Position numbers and translations under genes: made by a program. The notes beneath the pieces are model-generated. The model did not search any database. It was given only the letters and a program-made list of their open reading frames with translations, and was not told where the DNA came from. A DNA stretch of 64,000 nt from JAJZJT01 sp049964655 (GTDB lineage: Bacteria; Actinomycetota; Acidimicrobiia; Acidimicrobiales; RAAP-2): assembly GCA_049964655.1 (NCBI GenBank), contig JBMFXC010000001.1, positions 1-64,000 of the forward strand. The letters run 5' to 3'. This document shows, in pieces, positions 36,265 through 45,181 of the stretch (position 1 is its first letter; each line of letters opens with the position of its first letter).

Positions 36265-36717
36265 TCACGCATCTCTGGCCCCGAACACGTTGAGGAGGAT
36301 CCGCTTGCCATCGACCTCGAAGGCGATCCGGTGGACCGGCTCGTGACCGGCGGGCGGCTGGGACGCCTCGTGGTCGCTCACGGTGGGAAGGCCCAGCTGG
36401 GAGGGTTCGGGGAGCAGCGACTTGATGTTGCCACCCGCCATGTTGGCCAGCTCGCCGAGGGCATCGCGGATCTCGTCAGGTGCAGCGTCGCCTCCCTCGA
36501 GGCCGAACATCGCAGCGGCCAGCGCGCCCGCCAGCTCGGCGTCGCAGTCGATGGTGACCGCGCCCTCCCAGCCGCCGGTGATGTCCACACGGCCAACCAG
36601 GTGCTTGCCGGAGATCCCGCCGTCGGCGTCGGCCTCGGTGAGGCCCGAGCCGAGCAGGCTTCGCCAGATCTCCTCCATGATGGAACGGAGCTCGTCCTGG
36701 GTGATGGTCACGGTCAC
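36265..36717 (-). CDS. cheX: CheX-like chemotaxis phosphatase
   Basis: A 150-residue CheX-type protein. The active-site helix DALGELANMAGGNIKSLLPE contains the Glu89 and Asn92 pair that removes phosphate from CheY-P. The C-terminal strand pair (HRIAFEVDGKRILLNVFG) matches the fold. Last gene of the chemotaxis operon, 6 bases after cheR. GTG 36717. Confidence 0.83.
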   Translation of the reverse strand: MTVTITQDELRSIMEEIWRSLLGSGLTEADADGGISGKHLVGRVDITGGWEGAVTIDCDAELAGALAAAMFGLEGGDAAPDEIRDALGELANMAGGNIKSLLPEPSQLGLPTVSDHEASQPPAGHEPVHRIAFEVDGKRILLNVFGARDA

Positions 36718-36723
36718 GCCTTC

Positions 36724-37584
36724 CTACGATCCAACGCGGCGGAACGCTGTGGTCCCCCCGAGGTCGACACGTTCGAAGTGGTCGTCCAGGTTGAGGGTCG
36801 TCTCCGCGTTTCCGAGGATGAGGTAGCCGTCGGGGCGCAGGACCTCGAGCACGTGGGCGAGGACCTGCTGCTTGACGGCGACCGAGAAGTAGATGAGGAC
36901 GTTGCGCAACAGCACGAGGTCCATCATCGGTACGGACGGCCACGGTCCCACGAGGTTGAGCTGGCGGAATTCGACCATCGAGCGCAAGTCCGCGGCCACC
37001 TCCCACTCGATGCCGGCGTTGGTGAACCAGCGCAGGAGGCGGTTGGCGGGCAGGCCTCGGTTGACCTCGAGCTTCGTGAACCGACCGGCCCTCGCACGCT
37101 CGAGGACCGAGCGGGTGAGGTCGGTTCCGAGGATCCTGACGTCCCACGTCGCGAGCGTCGGGTCCTCGCGGGCGAGCATGGCGAGGCTGTAAGGCTCCTG
37201 GCCTGTCGAGCACGCGGCCGACCACACCGACAGCTGGCGCTTGGCAGCCCGGCGCGCCGCCAGATCGGGCAGCACCTGCTTGGCGATAGCAGTGAAGACC
37301 GCTGGGTCGCGGAAGAACGAGGTCTCGTTGGTCGTCATGGCCTCGACCACCGCCGTGTGGTCGTGGCCGAACGGCTGTCCGCGCAGCCACAGCAGCAGGT
37401 CCCACACGGACGTGCGTCCTCGCAGACGCGCCAGGTCGGCAAGGCGGGCCTCCACCAGGTACTGCTTGCCGTCGTCGACGGCCATCGCCGAGTGGACGCG
37501 CACCAGCTCCTGTAGGTACGCGAAGGCCGCCGCTTCTGACGACTCGCTGCGCGTCGTGGTCCCCGTGGGCACGGTGACGCTCAT
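36724..37584 (-). CDS. cheR: Chemotaxis protein methyltransferase CheR
   Basis: A 286-residue CheR that methylates glutamates of chemoreceptors with SAM. The sequence MTTNETSFFRDPAVF is the N-terminal signature. VWSAACSTGQEPYSLAML is motif I, VRILGTDLTRSVLERARAG motif II, and VLLRNVLIYFSV the RNVLIYF motif. ATG 37584 overlaps the cheB stop (ATGA). Opposes the CheB esterase activity. Confidence 0.95.
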   Translation of the reverse strand: MSVTVPTGTTTRSESSEAAAFAYLQELVRVHSAMAVDDGKQYLVEARLADLARLRGRTSVWDLLLWLRGQPFGHDHTAVVEAMTTNETSFFRDPAVFTAIAKQVLPDLAARRAAKRQLSVWSAACSTGQEPYSLAMLAREDPTLATWDVRILGTDLTRSVLERARAGRFTKLEVNRGLPANRLLRWFTNAGIEWEVAADLRSMVEFRQLNLVGPWPSVPMMDLVLLRNVLIYFSVAVKQQVLAHVLEVLRPDGYLILGNAETTLNLDDHFERVDLGGTTAFRRVGS

Positions 37585-38822
37585 CGCCCTTCCCCCCCTG
37601 GTCGCTCCGCCGCGGTCCGAGCCTGCCCTGCAACGCTGGCCGAGGGGCGAGCCGCGGCTCTGCCAGCGGCCCCGGCCCCGGCCTCGCTCGCCCCAGGCGA
37701 CACCCGCCTCGCCGCGACGTCGCAGCGCGTCCCGCCTCGTCCGTGCCGGACGCGCTCGACGATGGCGCCCCCGAGCCGCTCGATCGGCAGCACCTCGTCG
37801 GCGAGCCCGGCTTCGGCGACGAACCGGGGCATTCCCCACACGACCGAGCTCGCCTGGTCCTGGGCGAGCACCGATCCACCCGCCTCGACGATCCGCTCGG
37901 AACCGCGGAGGCCGTCCTGTCCCATGCCCGTGAGCACGGCGCCGAGCACACCTGGTCCGTAGACCTCCGCGGCAGACCGAAAGAGGACGTCGACCGAGGG
38001 GCGGCAGGAGTTCTCCGGTGGCCCTTCATGCAGGTGGAGGCGGACGTCCGGGCCGTCGCGGACGACGGTCATGTGGAGGCCCCCGGGCGCGACCCACGCC
38101 TGGCCGGCGGCGAGCACCATGCCTTCGACGCCTTCCGCAACGCGCATCGGGGTCTTGGCGTCGAGGCGCTTGGCCAACATCTCCGTGAAGAGCGGCGGCA
38201 TGTGCTGCACGACCACGACGGGCACCGGGAGGTCGGCTAGCAGGTCCGCGAACAAGCGCTCCAGCGCTGCCGGGCCACCGGTCGACACCCCGACCACGAC
38301 CACGGCGATGTCCGCACCCCGCCTCGGCCCCGGCACACCGACAGGCACTCGCCCCGATGGACCGGCCGGCACGCGGTGGGCGGGTGGCGTCGCCGACGGA
38401 AGCCCTCGCCCGTCACGCCCGCACAACGCCCTGATCTTCGGCACGAGCTCGTCGTGGATCCGCTGGCGTGCGGCCGTCACGCCGCCGACGTTGGCGGGCT
38501 TGGTCACGTAGTCGCTCGCGCCACGGACCAACGCGTCGAAGGTCGCCGCTGCGCCGCGTTCGGTGAGCGTGCTGAACATGATCACCGGCAGCGTCGGATG
38601 AGTCGCGCGAAGCGCGCTCAGCGTGGCAAGCCCGTCGAGCTCGGGCATCTCGATGTCGAGCACGACGAGGTCCGGGGCGACCTGCTCGAGGCGACTGAGC
38701 GCGATCTTGCCGTTCGCAGCCGCGGCGACCACGGTGATGTCGGGGTCGGACTCCAGGCTGTCGGTCACCAGGCGGCGCACCACGACGGAGTCGTCGACGA
38801 CCAGGACGCGGATGTCAGACAT
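37581..38822 (-). CDS. cheB: Chemotaxis response regulator-methylesterase CheB
   Basis: A 413-residue protein. Receiver domain: Asp10-Asp11, phosphoacceptor Asp56 in VVLDIEMPELDG. Methylesterase domain: Ser180 in GVSTGGP, His207 in QHMPP and Asp303 in LTGMGQDG form the catalytic triad. It removes methyl groups and deamidates receptors. A 60-residue Ala/Arg/Pro-rich tail after the domain is extra. Its start overlaps the cheY stop by 8 bases. Confidence 0.95.
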   Translation of the reverse strand: MSDIRVLVVDDSVVVRRLVTDSLESDPDITVVAAAANGKIALSRLEQVAPDLVVLDIEMPELDGLATLSALRATHPTLPVIMFSTLTERGAAATFDALVRGASDYVTKPANVGGVTAARQRIHDELVPKIRALCGRDGRGLPSATPPAHRVPAGPSGRVPVGVPGPRRGADIAVVVVGVSTGGPAALERLFADLLADLPVPVVVVQHMPPLFTEMLAKRLDAKTPMRVAEGVEGMVLAAGQAWVAPGGLHMTVVRDGPDVRLHLHEGPPENSCRPSVDVLFRSAAEVYGPGVLGAVLTGMGQDGLRGSERIVEAGGSVLAQDQASSVVWGMPRFVAEAGLADEVLPIERLGGAIVERVRHGRGGTRCDVAARRVSPGASEAGAGAAGRAAARPSASVAGQARTAAERPGGEGR

Positions 38823-39189
38823 CGCGCACCGAAAAGCCGAGCAGCTCGAGCTTGTCGACGATGACGTCCTTCGTGAAGGGCTTCATGACGTACTCGTCGG
38901 CGCCAGCATCGAGTGCCCGCACCATCTGGTGCGTCTCGCTCTCCGTCGTGACCATCATGAGCTTGACCCCGTCGTACGTCTCTTGGCGACGGATCGCCAC
39001 GACGAGCTCCAGGCCGTTCAGGTTCGGCATGTTCCAGTCGACGAGAGCCAGGTTCGGCTTCGACCTGCGCAGCTCTGCCAACGCCTCCACGCCGTCTGCG
39101 GCCTGGGCGACACCGAACCCCAGGTCGTCCAGGATCCGCTTGAGGATCGAGCGGACCGCTTTCGAGTCGTCGACCACAAGGGCGCGCAT
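38815..39189 (-). CDS. cheY: Chemotaxis response regulator CheY
   Basis: A 124-residue single receiver domain. Asp7-Asp8, phosphoacceptor Asp51 in LALVDWNMPNLNG, Thr81/Thr82 in MMVTTES and Lys103 in YVMKPFTKD are all present. As CheY-P it would bind the motor switch. ATG 39189 follows a strong GAAGGAGGTGG site. It lies directly between the receptor gene and cheB. Confidence 0.94.
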   Translation of the reverse strand: MRALVVDDSKAVRSILKRILDDLGFGVAQAADGVEALAELRRSKPNLALVDWNMPNLNGLELVVAIRRQETYDGVKLMMVTTESETHQMVRALDAGADEYVMKPFTKDVIVDKLELLGFSVRDV

Positions 39190-39217
39190 GCGACCACCTC
39201 CTTCGTGTCGCGCTGGC

Positions 39218-40828
39218 TCAGTACGAGAACTGCCCGACGAGCTGATCGAGGTCGCTGGCCATGCGGGCCAGCTCCCCCACCGACTGCTGCGCGTTCGTGG
39301 CGCCCGTGGCGGTGTCGCCGGCGGCCGTCGCCACACCGGCGATGTTCTGGGCGATGTCCGTCGACCCAGTGGCGGCCTCAGCGACATTTCGGCCGATCTC
39401 GCTCGTCGTCGCCGTCTGCTCCTCGACGGCCGACGCGATGGTCGTCTGCGCCTCGTTGATCTGGCTCATGATCTCGCCGATCCGGTCGATCGCACCCACC
39501 GCCGCTTCCGAGTCGTGCTGGATGGCCTCGATCCTGCCGGCGATCTCCTCCGTCGCCTTGGCGGTCTCCTTGGCCAGCTCCTTCACCTCGTTGGCGACGA
39601 TGGCGAACCCCTTGCCCGCCTCGCCGGCCCGCGCCGCCTCGATGGTGGCGTTGAGCGCGAGGAGGTTCGTCTGCTCGGCGATCGACGTGATGACCTTCAC
39701 GACCTCGCCGATCTCAGCGGTCGACTGGCCGAGCTTGGCGACGATCTCGTTCGTGCTCTGCGCCACCTCCACGCCCTGGCTGACGACCATGGTCGCTTCG
39801 GCGGCCGAATGGGCGATCTCCTTGATGGACGCCGACATCTCCTGGGCACCGGTCGCCACCGTCTGGACGTTCGTCGACACCTGCTCGGCGGCCGCCGACA
39901 CGACGCCAGCCTGGGCCGACGTCTCCTCGGCGTTCCCGGCCATCTGCTGCACCAACGTCGAGAGCTCCTCCGAGGCCGCCGCCAGCGACTGCGAGTAGCC
40001 GCCAACAGACCCCATCGCCGTGCGGATGCGTCCGAGCGCTTTGTTCATGGCCGTGGCCATGCGCCCGATCTCGTCGCGAGTGGCGACGTCGACGGACGGA
40101 GTCAGGTCGCCACCTGCAACCGTCTCCAGCACGTCGACCGTCTTGTTCAGCGGCCGCACGATGGAGCGGACGATGCCGATGGCGATGACCAAGGCCAGCA
40201 CGACGGCCAGGATGGCGATCGCCAGGACCATTCCCTGCACGCTCGACGCCGACGACTCACCGCTGGATGCGTCCTTGGGGCTGCGGGCCAGCATGTCGGA
40301 GGTGATCGCGTCCAGCGGTGCGCGGATCTGCGAGCTGGCCAGCTTGCCCACGAGGCTCAGCGCCTTCGCCGTGTCGGCGGGGCCACCGGCAGCGAACAGC
40401 TGGTTGATCTGATCGCACTGCGCCACGTACGTGTCGAACGACTTCTGGGCGGTGGCGAGGTTGCCACGACTCGTCCGGTCGAGCGATGCCGATGCCAGAG
40501 CGGCGAAGTCGGCGGGGATCCTCGTGGACAGGCTGGAGAACGTGGCGAGGTCGCTCGCGCTCGAGACCTTCCCTGCATAGTCGGCTGCGATGGCGTTCTC
40601 GTGGAGCGCCAGGTTGGTCGCGTCGAGGTCCGCCGACGCCGCCTTGTTGGCGACCACGGCATCCTCGTGCATCCGAGACATCGACGAGCTCCACGAGCTC
40701 GCCGTCGACAAGCCCAGAGCAGCGACGACCACGAGCAGGGCTGCGAGCAGGCCGAAGCCCATTCCCAGCCGCGTCGACACTTTGAGGTTGCCCAGAGTGA
40801 GCTTGTTGATCCTGGCGTTGCTTGTCAT
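39218..40828 (-). CDS. Methyl-accepting chemotaxis protein
   Basis: A 536-residue receptor. TM1 (LGMGFGLLAALLVVVAALGL) and TM2 (VLAIAILAVVLALVIAIGIV) enclose a helical ligand-binding region of about 150 residues (four-helix type). HAMP follows (VRPLNKTVDVLETVAGGDLT), then the long signalling helices with the hairpin tip EQTNLLALNATIEAARAGEA. The ligand is unknown. ATG 40828 has AGGAG 7 bases upstream. It is encoded with cheA, cheW and cheY and so probably signals to this pathway. Confidence 0.94.
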   Translation of the reverse strand: MTSNARINKLTLGNLKVSTRLGMGFGLLAALLVVVAALGLSTASSWSSSMSRMHEDAVVANKAASADLDATNLALHENAIAADYAGKVSSASDLATFSSLSTRIPADFAALASASLDRTSRGNLATAQKSFDTYVAQCDQINQLFAAGGPADTAKALSLVGKLASSQIRAPLDAITSDMLARSPKDASSGESSASSVQGMVLAIAILAVVLALVIAIGIVRSIVRPLNKTVDVLETVAGGDLTPSVDVATRDEIGRMATAMNKALGRIRTAMGSVGGYSQSLAAASEELSTLVQQMAGNAEETSAQAGVVSAAAEQVSTNVQTVATGAQEMSASIKEIAHSAAEATMVVSQGVEVAQSTNEIVAKLGQSTAEIGEVVKVITSIAEQTNLLALNATIEAARAGEAGKGFAIVANEVKELAKETAKATEEIAGRIEAIQHDSEAAVGAIDRIGEIMSQINEAQTTIASAVEEQTATTSEIGRNVAEAATGSTDIAQNIAGVATAAGDTATGATNAQQSVGELARMASDLDQLVGQFSY

Positions 40829-40944
40829 TTCGACTCCTGTGCTCGCGCGACCATCCGGTCGGCATGTCGGTGTGGCCTCTACTGCGGGAACCTGGGCACC
40901 GTCTCGCAACCGGACCGAGCTGCACGAGCTGCGAGCCATGCCGG

Positions 40945-41131
40945 GGACTCCGGGTTCCTGTCGGTGGGGTTCCTGTCGGTGGGGTTCCTGTCGGTGGGGT
41001 TCCTGTCGGTGGGGTTCCTGTNNNNNNNNNNNNNNNNNNNNNNNNNNNNNNNNNNNNNNNNNNNNNNNNNNNNNNNNNNNNNNNNNNNNNNNNNNNNNNN
41101 NNNNNNNNNNNNNNNNNNNNNCGGTGGGGTT
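40945..41131. repeat. 15-bp tandem repeat (GGTTCCTGTCGGTGG) interrupted by an assembly gap
   Basis: Over four copies lie left of the gap and a partial copy right of it. The array occupies the space between the receptor and cheW, so it is in the operon leader or a transcript spacer. Copy number is unknown. Confidence 0.9.
41022..41121. other. Assembly gap (100 N)
   Basis: A 100-N placeholder in the 15-bp repeat between cheW and the chemoreceptor gene. The interval may be longer or shorter than shown. Confidence 0.95.
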
Positions 41132-41207
41132 GTGATCGAGCGAAGAAGGGGAACTGGTGATCGCGGGTTCGGGGCGGTCGGGGTGCACCCGGGATGAGCG
41201 GGGCCTC

Positions 41208-41639
41208 CTAGGGGGCGGAGCGGGCGAGGAAGCGTTCCGTGTCGAGCAGGAGGAGGAGGCGCCCATCGAGCTTGAACGTGCCGAGGATCAGCTCGCGAGT
41301 CGACCCGGTCACCGTTTCCGGCGGTGGCTCGAAGTCGTCGTCCGAGACCATCACCACGTCGCCGATCTGGTCGACCAGCAGGCTGACAGCGCCATCGCCC
41401 GCCTTCAGGACGACGTTCATCCGAGGGCTCGGCCCGCTCGCCTCGAGACCGAGCCGGCGGCGTAGGTCGAGCGCGGTCACGATCTCCCCGCGGAGGTTGA
41501 TGAGGCCGGCGACTTCGTCAGGAGCCAGGGGGACTGGTGTCGTGGGCTGCTGCCGGAGGACCTCCGCAACGTCCTCGACGTCGACACCGAGGTGCAAGCC
41601 CCCGATGACGAACGTGCACAACTTCCGTTCAGCGTGCAT
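41208..41639 (-). CDS. cheW: Chemotaxis coupling protein CheW
   Basis: A 143-residue CheW. It starts with RKLCTFVIGGLHLGVDVEDV, has VPLAPDEVAGLINLRGEIV and ends in LLLLLDTERFL. It connects receptors to CheA. Its ATG overlaps the cheA stop (TGATG), so translation is coupled. Confidence 0.94.
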   Translation of the reverse strand: MHAERKLCTFVIGGLHLGVDVEDVAEVLRQQPTTPVPLAPDEVAGLINLRGEIVTALDLRRRLGLEASGPSPRMNVVLKAGDGAVSLLVDQIGDVVMVSDDDFEPPPETVTGSTRELILGTFKLDGRLLLLLDTERFLARSAP

Positions 41640-44113
41640 CAGGCCACCACCTCGTCTGCCACTTCGGTCAGGTCTCTGATGCCGGCGGCGTCGATGACCG
41701 CGCCGATGTCCACCAGGTCGGCCACGCCGCCCCGGACGATGGTGGCTCCGGCGAGGCCAGCTGGTCCCCCGCTGGCACCCTGCACCTCCACCCGCTCCCG
41801 GATGATGTCGACGACCTCGTCGACGACGAGGCCGACGCTCGACGTGCCACTGCCGTGGACGACCACGTTGAGACGCGGGCGGTCGGCAAGGGACCGGCTG
41901 CCGTCCTCCACTATGGAGGACAGGTCCACGACCGGCAGGATCCGACTTCCGTACTGGACGACCGCGTGGCGACCTGCTGTCTCGAGCGCACTGCTCGGGA
42001 ACTCCTCGAGGCGGGCGACCTCTCCGAGCGGAATCGCGAGCGTGCGCCGGTGCTCCCCGGTCGCCACAAGGAGGAGGTTCATCGTGGCACCGCTGTCCTC
42101 GGGATCGCCGGCGGCGTCGAGCGCCGTCCCGTGGTCACCGCGTTGCTCGGTGACGACGTGCCCCTGCCGGGCAAGGCCGAGGACGTCCAAGATGAGCGCC
42201 ACGCGCCCGTCGCCCATGATGGTCGCCCCGGCGAACGCAGCGATCCCCTTGACGTGCGCTCCCAGGGGCTTCACGACGATCTCCTCCGTGTCGTTGACGT
42301 CATCCACGACGAGCCCGAACGTGCGGTCGTCCACCTGCAGGACGACGATGGAGACAGCGCGTCGTTCCGGGCCGTCGTGGGGGACGCCGAGCGTCTCGTC
42401 GAGGTAGATGAGCGGGAGCAGCCGCCCCCGCAGGCGGTAGACGGGAGCGCCTCGGATGTCCTCGATCGCACGCTCAGCCTGGTCCGCCTCGACTCGCACC
42501 AGTTCGACCAGGTTCACCTGTGGAATGGCGTAGCGTTCACCGCCGCACGTGACCATCAGGGCCGGGATGATCGCCAGCGTGAGCGGGATCTTGACCCGCA
42601 GCGTCGTGCCCTGGCCGAGCTCGCTCTGGATGTCGACCGTCCCGCCGATCTGCTCGATGTTGGTCTTGACCACGTCCATGCCGACACCGCGACCCGAGAC
42701 GTTCGTGACCTTGTCCGCGGTGGAGAACCCAGGCGAGAAGATGAGGCTCACCAGCTCGCGCTCTCCGAGCGCGCGGCTCTGCGCCTCGGTCACGAGGCCG
42801 CGCTCGACGGCCTTGGCTCGGACGCGCTCGGGGTCGATCCCGCCCCCGTCGTCGGACACTTCGATGTTGACCTGACCGCTCTCGTGGAAGGCTCGCAGCC
42901 GGATCCGGCCCTCGCCCGGCTTGGAAGCGGCGGAGCGCTCCTCGGGCGTCTCGATGCCGTGGTCGACGGCGTTCCGGATCACGTGGGTCAAGGGGTCCCT
43001 GATCGCCTCGATGATCGTCTTGTCGAGCTCCGTGTGCTCACCCTCCATCTCGACGCGCACCTGCTTCCCACAGGTCATCGCCAGGTCACGCACGACACGT
43101 GGGAACTTGCTCCAGACGTTGCGTATCGGCTGCATCCGCGTCTTCATCACGGCCTCCTGCAGCTCGGTGGTGATGAGGTTGAGCCGCTGGAAGGTGCCCG
43201 TGGAGAGCGAGTCGCGATTGGCGTCATGCTGCAGGATCTGGTTGCGCGCCAAGACGAGCTCGCTCACCAGGTTCATGAGGTCGTCGAGCAAGCCGACGTC
43301 GACGCGCACGCTGCTGTCGGAGACCGATGCCCGTTGCTCAGTCTGGACCTCGACGGCGTCGGCCCCTGCAGCCTCCCTCGTGACAGCGTGGTCGACGGGC
43401 ACCTCCCCGACACGGCGGTCGTCATCGACTCGCTTGGAGGTGCTTTCGAGCACGAACGCGTCCGGCCTTGCCTCGCCAGGGGCCACCAAGGTCACCTCCG
43501 GCCGTCCAACAGGCCCGTCGGCACCGAGACCGTCCTCGGCGAGGACGCGCCCACGCCCTCCCCCGCCTGCGTTGGCGCGTGTGGCGGTCGAGGCCGACAC
43601 GGTCTCACAGGCAGCAGGAGCGTCTCCGAGACCGATCCCGTCGGCCGAGGCCTCGGCCTTCACCTCGATCTCCGGATCCGCGCTCTCACGGAGCTCGGCG
43701 CCGTTGGCCGGAGCGTCCGCCCTCTCATCCGCCTGCTGCAGTGCCTCCAGCCTCGCGACGAGCTCGCTCCAGTCGCCCTCCCCATCCGTCCCGTTGGCCT
43801 CGATGGAGGCCAGCATGAGGCGCACGGCGTCGACGAGGGAGAGCAGCGTGGACGCGATCGGCGGGCTCAGGCAGAGCTGCCCGTCTCGGATCCTGCTGAG
43901 GAGACTTTCGCCAACGTGCGTGACGCTCTCGAGCTTCTCATACCCAAGGAATCCGCACGTCCCTTTAATCGTATGTACACTACGGAATATGCTAGCTACC
44001 AGTTCATTTCTGGCTGGGTCTTGCTCAAGAGCGAGCAGATCAGCATCGAGGCGATCAAGATTCTCGTAGCTCTCTACGAGGAACTCTTCAACCACTTCAT
44101 CGACTTCGGACAT
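41639..44113 (-). CDS. cheA: Chemotaxis histidine kinase CheA with second C-terminal CheW-like domain
   Basis: An 824-residue kinase. P1 (HPt) has His47 in SVHTIKGTCGF. A low-complexity linker of about 150 residues holds no clear P2 domain. P3 is VRVDVGLLDDLMNLVSELVL. The P4 ATPase has HVIRNAVDHGIE, SDDGGGID and GRGVGMDV. P5 is a CheW-like domain, and a second CheW-like domain ends the protein (LLLVATGEHRRTLAIPLGEV onward), so the kinase may make its own extra array contacts. The first 50 codons are AT-richer than the rest. ATG 44113 follows GAGGTG. Confidence 0.94.
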   Translation of the reverse strand: MSEVDEVVEEFLVESYENLDRLDADLLALEQDPARNELVASIFRSVHTIKGTCGFLGYEKLESVTHVGESLLSRIRDGQLCLSPPIASTLLSLVDAVRLMLASIEANGTDGEGDWSELVARLEALQQADERADAPANGAELRESADPEIEVKAEASADGIGLGDAPAACETVSASTATRANAGGGGRGRVLAEDGLGADGPVGRPEVTLVAPGEARPDAFVLESTSKRVDDDRRVGEVPVDHAVTREAAGADAVEVQTEQRASVSDSSVRVDVGLLDDLMNLVSELVLARNQILQHDANRDSLSTGTFQRLNLITTELQEAVMKTRMQPIRNVWSKFPRVVRDLAMTCGKQVRVEMEGEHTELDKTIIEAIRDPLTHVIRNAVDHGIETPEERSAASKPGEGRIRLRAFHESGQVNIEVSDDGGGIDPERVRAKAVERGLVTEAQSRALGERELVSLIFSPGFSTADKVTNVSGRGVGMDVVKTNIEQIGGTVDIQSELGQGTTLRVKIPLTLAIIPALMVTCGGERYAIPQVNLVELVRVEADQAERAIEDIRGAPVYRLRGRLLPLIYLDETLGVPHDGPERRAVSIVVLQVDDRTFGLVVDDVNDTEEIVVKPLGAHVKGIAAFAGATIMGDGRVALILDVLGLARQGHVVTEQRGDHGTALDAAGDPEDSGATMNLLLVATGEHRRTLAIPLGEVARLEEFPSSALETAGRHAVVQYGSRILPVVDLSSIVEDGSRSLADRPRLNVVVHGSGTSSVGLVVDEVVDIIRERVEVQGASGGPAGLAGATIVRGGVADLVDIGAVIDAAGIRDLTEVADEVVA

Positions 44114-44663
44114 GTTCGGAACACCTCAAGAGGGTCAGTCGGGAAGACCGGCATGCACTACCTCGGCAGTGCACATCAGCCGCTTGAACAATTTCCTCAC
44201 GGCACAGATGGTCGGAGCCGATTTCGGACTGCAGCCGCAATCATGCGGTACAAAGCGTCCCCTATGCAGACAGAACGTCCAGCGGACAACGACGACAACG
44301 CGCTGGGCGGAGAACAGGTGCCAACGGTGAAGCGCCGTCCCCTTGTCCGGTATGACGACCATGATCCGGGATGCGTCGATTGTTGCGAAGCGGCGGGCTG
44401 GTCTCCGCACCGAGTGCGTATCGAGTCGTTCTCGGACAGGTGGTCACCACCGGAGCAATGCCCACGCCCGGTTCTCGCGGCAGGCGGCGTCCCGAGGAGA
44501 GCTGCAGCCTGCCTCTGGCCAGGTCTGCGCACCTGTTCCTGGGCGAGCTCAGCGGGCCACCAGCGTGCGGCGCGCAGACAGACCTGCCGCCGCTCGCCTG
44601 GTCGGTGACGCTCGGCGCGGGACGACCGGACGGCGTCGGCCAGGTGGTATCGTGCCGAGGCAC
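44114..44663. other. Divergent region between cheA and tRNA-Val
   Basis: About 550 bases with no supported gene. The half next to cheA (to about 44340) is clearly less GC-rich than the window and probably holds the chemotaxis operon promoter. Candidate sigma-28-like elements are not clear enough to call. Open frames here have no family features. Confidence 0.4.
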
Positions 44664-44739
44664 GGGCCGTTGGCGCAGTTGGTAGCGCACTTGCATGACG
44701 CGCAAGGGGTCAGAGGTTCGAGTCCTCTACGGCCCACCA
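44664..44739 (+). tRNA. tRNA-Val (GAC), CCA encoded
   Basis: All stems fit: acceptor GGGCCGT/ACGGCCC, D arm GCGC...GCGC, anticodon stem CTTGC/GCAAG around the loop ATGACGC, and T arm AGAGG-TTCGAGT-CCTCT. Anticodon GAC reads GUC and GUU valine codons. Discriminator A and CCA are encoded. It marks the left edge of the accessory patch. Confidence 0.95.
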
Positions 44740-44799
44740 CGAGCATTCTGAGAATCGGTGCTGATCGCGCCGGTCGTCCTGTGGACCGTCCCTGGCGGA

Positions 44800-44849
44800 A
44801 TCGAACGGACTTGGTGGTTACAGCATCGAACGGACTTGGCGGTTACAGC
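44800..44849. repeat. 25-bp tandem duplication
   Basis: Two adjacent copies of a 25-base unit (24 of 25 identical), the right one containing the stop codon of the truncated vapC. The extra copy extends beyond the gene toward the tRNA. Probably a small slippage or insertion scar. Confidence 0.85.
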
Positions 44850-45025
44850 GTCGGGATCGTCTCGAAACGCTGCCGCCCTCGGAACCGGTAGATCTGAAAG
44901 TCGGTGTCGAGGGTGAAGATCCGCCGGTCACCGCGCTCCTCGGCCAGTGCCACGAGAGTGGCGTCGGCCAGGTCCATCGGTCGATCCGCATACTGGTCCA
45001 TCAACCGAGCGCTCCGGTCGACGGC
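44843..45025 (-). pseudogene. Truncated VapC-type PIN-domain toxin
   Basis: The minus strand encodes the C-terminal 60 residues of a PIN-domain RNase: MDLADATLVALAEERGDRRI, then FTLDTDFQIYRFRGRQRF and a stop. These carry the last two acidic residues of the PIN active site. The upstream half and any antitoxin are missing because the frame meets the left end of the IS21-family element. No complete gene remains. Confidence 0.8.
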
Positions 45026-45181
45026 TGTCAGCCGCCACGATCATGGGACCACATGACGGCAGTTTCCGCCACCGTCATGGGACCACCCTTCCGCCAGTCA
45101 TGGGACCACCCCTGAATCCACCAATGCCGGCCGGTAATCAACTCGGCTGGGCACCTCGATCCACAACGGAGGGTGTGCCCG

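Noticed and set aside
44114..44340. Sigma-28 promoter of the chemotaxis operon
   Set aside because: A weak CGGCTGATG element is present but the -35 box and spacing do not fit well enough.
41855..44608. A 917-codon plus-strand open frame opposite cheA
   Set aside because: cheA on the minus strand has every kinase motif; the antisense frame has none and is His/Val/Asp-rich as expected of a high-GC shadow.
44664..44849. tRNA-Val as an attachment site with the 25-bp duplication as att repeat
   Set aside because: The duplicated unit shares no sequence with the tRNA 3' end and belongs to the vapC end.
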